Shown here one piece after another: positions 32,461 to 38,080 of a stretch of DNA of 38,080 bases; the stretch's first letter is position 1; the number at the start of each line of letters is the position of its first letter. The notes beneath the pieces are model-generated. The model was not told where the DNA came from. It ran no database searches and saw only the letters and a list, made by a program, of their open reading frames with translations. This DNA is from CAYQJS01 sp964417895 (GTDB taxonomy: Bacteria > Chloroflexota > UBA6077 > SHYK01): assembly GCA_964417895.1 (NCBI GenBank), contig CAYQJS010000052.1:1-38080 (forward strand). Reading direction: 5' to 3'. Both the position numbers and the translations under genes were made by a program.

Positions 32461-32690
32461 CTAGCGCCGGGTCCACTCTGGCGTGGGGATCACGTACATG
32501 GCCTCCGCCAGGCCGTCTGGCCACACAATCTTCCGCTCGCCCCTCAGCCACTGGAGGAGGTACATGGGCCTGGCCGTCTGCGCGCCGGTCGCATCAACTC
32601 CGTACTGGCCGAAGATGGTGGTGGTCTCCATCGTGGCCAGAGCCTCCCGGTTCTCTATTCGTTGCGACCGACGTATGATTGCGCAACGGG
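32461..32690 (-). pseudogene. Inverted C-terminal remnant of a fourth LivJ-like binding protein
   Basis: On the minus strand, the last about 63 codons (REALATMETTTIFGQYG ... RGERKIVWPDGLAEAMY ... TPEWTRR, stop at 32461-32463) are homologous to the C-termini of the three tandem LivJ-like proteins. Upstream of NREALAT the match continues only at the DNA level with indels (GCAATC...CAACGAA) to about 32690, then stops. There is no signal peptide or N-lobe, so it cannot work. It faces the other copies and lies 31 bp after copy 3. Confidence 0.8.
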
Positions 32691-32726
32691 TCACCCCGGG
32701 CATCCTGATGCAAACGCGGAGGCTAT

Positions 32727-34448
32727 ATGCGCTATCGGCCCTGGCCACTTCTCATCAGCATCACCACGCTTATCCTGACGAGCGCTTGCGGCCCGGGCTC
32801 CGCGCCGTCCCAGGGTGGCGGAGGAGAAGCCTCGTCGGCGGCGAACAGGGGCCCGAAGACCCTCACGATCGCCGTGCAGCGCGAGTTGAAGGGGTTCGCC
32901 AAGTTCACCGGCGTGGCGGCCGGCGGGGGCAACCCCGGCGCTGGGAATAGCCAGGTTGCCAAGATCGCCCACAACTACCTCGCCCTCGAGGGAGAGAACA
33001 GCGGCACGTTCGTGCCGCAGCTGGCGTTCGAGCTGCCGTCGGTCGACAAGGGCACGTGGCGGATCAACCCGGATGGCACGATGGATACGACCTGGAAGCT
33101 GCGGCCGAACGTGAAGTGGCATGACGGCACGCCCTTCACGGCTGAAGATCTCGCTTTCGGGTCCGCTCTCTTCCGTGACACTGACTACCCGGTGCCGCCC
33201 CCCGAGCGGCTTCTGCTGGTGCGGGCGACGAGCGCGCCCGACCCGCTGACGTTCGTCGTTCACTGGGCGAGCACGGTGGCCTCGGCCGCCGACCCAACCG
33301 ACTTCGATCCAATGCCGCGGCACCTGATGGAGGAGCTCTACCGCTCGGAGAAGCAGCAGATCCTGATCACCCCGCTCATGAGCAGCGAGTTCGTGGGGCT
33401 CGGTCCCTACAAGATCGCCCGCTGGCAGGAAGGCGTCGAGGTGCAATTCGTCCGCTTCGACGAGTACTTCCTCGGCCGCGCGCCGTTGGACCGCATCATC
33501 GTGAAATACGTCAGCGATCCCAACACGATGGTGGCCAACGTGCTCGCCGGCGCCGTGGACGTGGTGCTCTCCCCGAGCATCAACCTGGACGTGGCGTCTG
33601 AGCTGAAACAGCGTTGGGCGGGCACCGGCAACCAGGTGCTCACCCCGGTCTCCGACTCCCAGCAGTTCCTGCGCCCACAGTTTCGCCCCGAGATCGCGCA
33701 GCCGCGTAATGGCGCGCCCAACCTGACCGTGCGCAAGGCGACGTACATGGCGATCGATCGCGAGCTCGTCGCTAGTGCCAGCAGCAATGGCCTGGCCCCG
33801 GTCGCCGACAATGCCTGGGTTTCGCCGACCGACCCCTGGCGCAAGCAGCTCGAGACGGCGATCGTGTCCTATCCCTACGATCCGGCGCGCGCTCAGCAAT
33901 TGCTCGCCGAGGCGGGGTGGGTGCGTGGCGGGGATGGCGTGCTGGTTCACCAGGCGAGCGGGGAGCGGTTCGAAAGCAAGATCTCCGCGCGCCCGACCGC
34001 CGGCGCGGACAAGATCCTGGCGCTCATGGCTGATGCCTGGAAGACGATCGGAGTGCAGATGCAGATCGAGGTGCTGTCACCGGCGCTCGCGGCCGACCGC
34101 AGAACTCTCGGCACCCAGCCCTTTGGGATTCTGAGCTCGCTGAGCGCAGCCCCGAGCAGCCTGCCGCCGATCCATTCGTCGCTGCTCGCGACTGACGCCA
34201 ATCGGTGGAGCGGGAGGAACTTTCAGGGGTACAACAACCCTCGGGTGGATGACCTCATCGATCGGCTGCTGGTCAGCCTCGATGAGCGCGATCAGGTCCA
34301 GCTGCACCGGCAGCTGCTGCAAGAGACGACGGGCGATGTCGCGCTGATGCCGCTGTACTGGCAAGTCGACCCGGTGGTGGTTGTGCGAGGGGTCAGCGGC
34401 GTCACCTACAACGGCACGTCGAACATCTTCGACTGGAACAAGGAGTGA
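32727..34448 (+). CDS. Family-5 extracellular solute-binding lipoprotein (third of the subgroup)
   Basis: 573-aa SBP_bac_5 protein. The signal peptide ends LTSAC (Cys21). Motifs: LTIAVQRELKGFAKFTG, DGTMDTTWKLRPNVKWHDGTPFTAEDL, VGLGPYKIARWQ, FRPEIAQPRNGAPNLTVRKATYMAIDRE, YDPARAQQLLAEAGWVRG and ALMPLYWQVDP. End-to-end homologous to the proteins encoded at 8002 and 26907, but more diverged in the ligand region. The ATG at 32727 follows CGGAGG by 4 bases. It stands alone after the LivJ remnant, with no permease next to it. Confidence 0.92.
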   Translation: MRYRPWPLLISITTLILTSACGPGSAPSQGGGGEASSAANRGPKTLTIAVQRELKGFAKFTGVAAGGGNPGAGNSQVAKIAHNYLALEGENSGTFVPQLAFELPSVDKGTWRINPDGTMDTTWKLRPNVKWHDGTPFTAEDLAFGSALFRDTDYPVPPPERLLLVRATSAPDPLTFVVHWASTVASAADPTDFDPMPRHLMEELYRSEKQQILITPLMSSEFVGLGPYKIARWQEGVEVQFVRFDEYFLGRAPLDRIIVKYVSDPNTMVANVLAGAVDVVLSPSINLDVASELKQRWAGTGNQVLTPVSDSQQFLRPQFRPEIAQPRNGAPNLTVRKATYMAIDRELVASASSNGLAPVADNAWVSPTDPWRKQLETAIVSYPYDPARAQQLLAEAGWVRGGDGVLVHQASGERFESKISARPTAGADKILALMADAWKTIGVQMQIEVLSPALAADRRTLGTQPFGILSSLSAAPSSLPPIHSSLLATDANRWSGRNFQGYNNPRVDDLIDRLLVSLDERDQVQLHRQLLQETTGDVALMPLYWQVDPVVVVRGVSGVTYNGTSNIFDWNKE

Positions 34449-34463
34449 GGAAAGGGGCGTATC

Positions 34464-34683
34464 TTCCCTCCCCCTGGACGGGGGAGGGCGGGGGAGAGGG
34501 TGGTCTCTTCCCTCCCCCTCAACGAGGGAGGGCGAGGGAGAGGGTAGTCTCTTCCCTCCCCCTCGACGGGGGAGGGCGGGGGAGAGGGTGGTCTCTTCCC
34601 TCCCACTCGACGGGGGAGGGCGAGGGAGAGGGTGGTCTCTTCCCTCCCACTCGACGGGGGAGGGCGAGGGAGAGGGTGGTGCT
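34464..34683. repeat. Tandem array of five 44-bp G/C-rich palindromic units
   Basis: Units begin at 34464, 34508, 34552, 34596 and 34640, each starting TTCCCTCCC, with a central CTCGACGGGGGAGGG palindrome and ending GAGAGGGTGGTCTC. The exact 44-bp period with few differences shows recent tandem expansion. It follows the stop of the preceding lipoprotein gene by 15 bp and each unit can form a hairpin. All six frames over it are shadows. Confidence 0.85.
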
Positions 34684-34754
34684 TCAGCCGATGGAGGGTC
34701 ACGGATTTACGCGACGCTCTACCATCTAGGGAGTGTAGCTGGAAAAGGGCTACT

Positions 34755-34852
34755 GTCATCCTGAGCGAAGCGAAGGATCTGTCACGAACGTCAACCACCG
34801 CGCAGATACGCCTACTCTGACCCAGATTCTTCGGCCTGCGGCCTCAGAATGA
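34755..34852. repeat. Palindromic repeat with GTCATCCTGAG...CTCAGAATGAC ends
   Basis: GTCATCCTGAGCGAAG at 34755 and CTTCGG...CCTCAGAATGAC ending near 34852 are imperfectly inverted. The inner arms are AAGGATCT and AGATTCTT. A remnant with CTCAGAATGACAG occurs at 25299-25311. It belongs to a dispersed intergenic repeat family. Nothing else is recognisable up to 34996. Confidence 0.65.
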
Positions 34853-34996
34853 CAGCTTCCTCTAGCCGTGCTCCTACTGGTACACGACGACGGAGGTAGG
34901 TCACCGGTTTCCGTAGGGCGGGCAGCCGACCGCCACTGACGAGAGACTTGCGCCGAGTTGTACCATTCGAGCCCCAACACGGTGCTCCGCAGTCGC

Positions 34997-36187
34997 TTAC
35001 GCGGGCGCTGCCACCTGACGTTCCAGCGTGATCTCTCTCCGCTCGCGGCTGGACCGCAGCGCCGCGACGCAGACCTCCAGGTTGGCCCGAGCCCACCGGC
35101 CGTCGTGCAGGGCAGGCGCAGCGCCGACGATCGCATCGTAGAACTCTTTGACAATGGCATCGCGGCCGTCCGGCTCCCTGGACACGGGCCGCTCCTCAAT
35201 GGCCTCGTCCCCGTAGATGAAGAGTCCATTGGGAGACTGTCGGATATCGCCTCGGTCGCAGGTGACCACGGTTAGCCCGTAGAAGGGCAGTCCCCTTTGC
35301 CGAGAGCCCTCGTCGCCGGGAGTCTCCTGGTAGCCCCGGAGCCTCTTGAGCGAAGCTTCGCCATCCTGCCCGGCCGCCTCTCGAAGCGCTCGGCGCGCGG
35401 CGCCATATGGCTCCCGCGACATCCCGCCGCCTTCACTCACACCGTAGGTCAGCTCGGTGCTGTGAAAATGGCCGTACCCACTGAAAACGGCCGTCGCGAC
35501 CGCCCCGTCCTCGAAGTCCAGAAACATGACGTGGGCGCCCTCGGTGGGCCGCGCCGGGTCCCAGGAGCCCGCCATCGCTTTAACACTGCGCACGAGGCCC
35601 CCGGCGATCATCCGCAGGATGTCCACCTGGTGCTCACCCTGGCGGTACGTAACGCCGCCCCCGAGGCTCGTATTCAGCTCTTCCGGGAGCCTCGGCCGGT
35701 ACAGCCAGTCACCGAACTGCCAGTTGTGGAGCATGCGGAGCCTTCCCAGCTCGCCGGTGCGGACGATACGACGGATCTCGCGCAGCGGCGCCTCGAGGCT
35801 CTGTGGATGGGCCTCGACGAGTTGCACGCCAGCCCGGTCAGCCGCCTCAATGAGCGCATCAGCTTCGTCGAGGGTCACCGCCAGCGGCTTGGCGACCAGG
35901 ACGTGCTTGCGGTGTGCGAAAGCGCTGAGCGCATTCTGGACGTGGAACTGCGTTGGAGTCGCTACATAGACGGCGTCGACCTCGCGGCTTTGGCACAGCG
36001 CGTCGACATCAAGATACGTCGCGGCTCCGAAGTCGCTCGCGAAGCGCTCGAGCACCTCGGGCCGGACATCGGCCGCGGCGGTGAGCCGGATGCCCGGGTG
36101 TCGCTGGATTGCGGGCAAAGTCCCCGTGGCTAACGCGCCCAGGCCGGCGATGCCAAGGCGAACGGTTCTGCTTTCCATGCGCGTCAT
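34997..36187 (-). CDS. Gfo/Idh/MocA family oxidoreductase
   Basis: 396-aa NAD(P)-dependent dehydrogenase-fold protein. The N-terminal Rossmann motif is LGIAGLGALATGTLPAI, with AADVR for cofactor ribose recognition and YVATPTQFHVQNAL. The family lysine motif appears as VAKPLAVT (usually EKP), and the substrate-side histidine is in RQGEHQVDILRMI. The C-terminal beta-sheet domain is present. The ATG at 36187 overlaps the upstream gene's stop as ATGA, implying coupled translation. The ATG at 36178 has better ribosome-site spacing and is the alternative. Likely oxidises or reduces a sugar-like or cyclic alcohol substrate, possibly a product linked to the co-transcribed Rieske-like protein. Confidence 0.9.
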   Translation of the reverse strand: MTRMESRTVRLGIAGLGALATGTLPAIQRHPGIRLTAAADVRPEVLERFASDFGAATYLDVDALCQSREVDAVYVATPTQFHVQNALSAFAHRKHVLVAKPLAVTLDEADALIEAADRAGVQLVEAHPQSLEAPLREIRRIVRTGELGRLRMLHNWQFGDWLYRPRLPEELNTSLGGGVTYRQGEHQVDILRMIAGGLVRSVKAMAGSWDPARPTEGAHVMFLDFEDGAVATAVFSGYGHFHSTELTYGVSEGGGMSREPYGAARRALREAAGQDGEASLKRLRGYQETPGDEGSRQRGLPFYGLTVVTCDRGDIRQSPNGLFIYGDEAIEERPVSREPDGRDAIVKEFYDAIVGAAPALHDGRWARANLEVCVAALRSSRERREITLERQVAAPA

Positions 36188-37161
36188 ACCCTCCCGGGCG
36201 GTGGCATGTACTTCAAGAGCCGCTCCTTCGGGACCGTTGCGCTCGCTAGCCCGGACTCGCCCCGGCCATCTCCTAGTTTGGGGCGAAAGAGGCCGTTGCG
36301 CGAGCCGAAGTCCCCGGTCAGCACGGTCTCCCCTCGCATGAATCGATCGACGTGGTCGAGCAGCTGAGAGGCGATGCTGCTCGCCCCCACCTCGTCGCGC
36401 CGCCTCTCCATTGCGTACATCGCGTCGTCGTCTTCGAGCAGCCATGGGATCTCGAAGATCGTCGTTGACCCCAGAACATCGCCTGGGTCTGGATAGTATC
36501 GATAAAGGATGCGACGCGTGTGGCTATCGTCGACGGGGACGTGGAACTCGAGAGCGGCCGATGAGGCGCCGCCCGTTACAAGCAGGACGGGGAACAAAAA
36601 CCCCGCATCGGCCCTCGCCGCGTCGAGGCTGTCCACCCAGCTCCACGGCACCTTGGACACGCCGATGTGGCGACTCCCCCCCTGCGCCCGGAGCACGTCG
36701 TAACGGGGGAGCGGGGGAGCGGGCTCGGGGCCGAGGTAGGCGAAAGCAAGCCCGCCCAGCTCGTGCACCGGGTAGGCCACGGCGTTCACGTCCTCTCCAG
36801 CCGCACCCGGCACCGGTAGCTCGATGCATATGCCGCGGTGGTCGAACCTCCACCCATGGAAGTAGCACCGGATGCCGTTCAGCTCCGGCTTCGCGTAAGC
36901 GAGGGAGATGCGCTGGTGCGGGCAACGCTCCTGGATGATCCCGAGCGCGCCCGACAGGTCCCTGTAGAGCACCAGGTCTTCGCCCAGGATGCGAACCTGC
37001 TTGGTGGGCCGTTGCGCAACGACGTCGCCGCTCGCGCCGACGGGAAGCCAGTAGCGTCGTAGCAGCCTGCCGGCGGGGCTGTCCGGCCCAACACGACGCA
37101 AGTTTTCGTGGTGCTCGTTGACCAGCGCTTGTCCTCCATCGAGCCAGCAGCAGCACTGCAT
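36184..37161 (-). CDS. Rieske [2Fe-2S] protein, oxygenase-like but lacking the mononuclear iron site
   Basis: About 325 aa. The N-terminus VNEHHENLRRVGPDSPAGRLLRRYWLPVGAS is that of ring-hydroxylating oxygenases. The Rieske cluster motif is intact (CPHQR ... CYFHGW). In the catalytic domain the usual DxxH....H iron segment is absent: the sequence passes from HIGVSKVPWSWVDSLDAARADAG straight to FLFPVLLVTGG, about 60 residues shorter than in the copies at 9920 and 25354. The later HVPVDDSHTRR part is kept. The start is uncertain: ATG at 37161 lacks a ribosome site, while a CTG at 37125 has GGAGG 7 bases upstream and fits homologs. It overlaps the Gfo/Idh/MocA gene by 4 bp. It may have become an electron-transfer partner, or be decaying. 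Confidence 0.78.
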   Translation of the reverse strand: MQCCCWLDGGQALVNEHHENLRRVGPDSPAGRLLRRYWLPVGASGDVVAQRPTKQVRILGEDLVLYRDLSGALGIIQERCPHQRISLAYAKPELNGIRCYFHGWRFDHRGICIELPVPGAAGEDVNAVAYPVHELGGLAFAYLGPEPAPPLPRYDVLRAQGGSRHIGVSKVPWSWVDSLDAARADAGFLFPVLLVTGGASSAALEFHVPVDDSHTRRILYRYYPDPGDVLGSTTIFEIPWLLEDDDAMYAMERRRDEVGASSIASQLLDHVDRFMRGETVLTGDFGSRNGLFRPKLGDGRGESGLASATVPKERLLKYMPPPGRV

Positions 37162-37360
37162 CGCGTTGCGGGCTTCAGGCCCGGCTGGGAAGGCGGCGGG
37201 CCACTCGGAGTATAAGGTGAGGCGCCGCCAACCTACCGCGCGGCCAGCAACGTCGGCTGTGAGAGAAGCCATCGCAGCCGAACGAAGTCTGCGCCGGTAT
37301 CGAATGTCCGGCCCCGCGTTCCAGCTTGACCCCTCAGGCGAAGACAAGAGGAAGCCCCGC

Positions 37361-38080
<720 letters not shown>

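Noticed and set aside
34464..34683. Possible CRISPR array
   Set aside because: Units are contiguous and nearly identical with no unique spacers, and no cas gene is in the window.
34381..34798. Several proline/glycine/arginine-rich open frames over the 44-bp array
   Set aside because: They are translations of tandem repeats in a frame-neutral sequence, without ribosome sites or domains.

Overview
The window is GC-rich, metagenome-style bacterial DNA with two 10-N scaffold gaps (356-365 and 18160-18169). The gene content is a split LigD-type polymerase plus ATP-dependent ligase, a TatA protein, many solute-binding proteins, class III CoA-transferases, several Rieske oxygenases and families of short palindromic intergenic repeats. 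This resembles environmental Chloroflexota (SAR202 or Dehalococcoidia-like), but Rokubacteria or Tectomicrobia-like lineages are also possible. There is no rRNA or phylogenetic marker good enough to decide.

Layout. 1-2164: a LigD polymerase domain (5' cut, gap-broken) convergent with an ATP-dependent DNA ligase. 2593-3716: tatA and a tandem DUF427 protein. 3807-6463: a 2657-bp mobile element with 18-bp terminal inverted repeats and a 6-bp target duplication; it carries a SWIM/DDE transposase, a tRNA-like gene and a winged-helix-like protein. 6704-12113: a two-domain cupin, a family-5 solute-binding lipoprotein gene damaged at its 5' end by a 100-bp palindromic element and a frameshift, a Rieske oxygenase and a class II aldolase. 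12520-19093: a (+) operon of CoA-transferase, amidohydrolase, CoA-transferase, enoyl-CoA hydratase and a fused OppD-OppF ATPase. 19100-23658: a converging (-) operon of alpha/beta hydrolase, binding protein and two permeases. 24034-26697: a third CoA-transferase and a second Rieske oxygenase. 26907-34448: two further family-5 binding proteins flanking a tandem triplication of LivJ-like binding proteins plus an inverted fourth remnant. 34997-37161: a Gfo/Idh/MocA oxidoreductase coupled to a Rieske protein that has lost its iron-binding segment. 37361-end: S-adenosylhomocysteine hydrolase, cut by the window edge.

Working together, the central 30 kb looks like a catabolic island for an imported aromatic, cyclic or otherwise oxygenase-dependent organic compound. 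Binding proteins and a peptide/nickel-type ABC transporter would bring in substrate. Rieske oxygenases would hydroxylate, a gentisate-dioxygenase-like cupin and an MhpC-like hydrolase could open and cleave rings, and an ACMSD-like amidohydrolase, class II aldolase, CoA-transferases and crotonase would feed products to central metabolism. This pathway is inferred from gene families; the substrate is unknown. Duplication is a strong theme: paired Rieske genes each next to a family-5 binding protein, three CoA-transferases and three to four LivJ paralogs.
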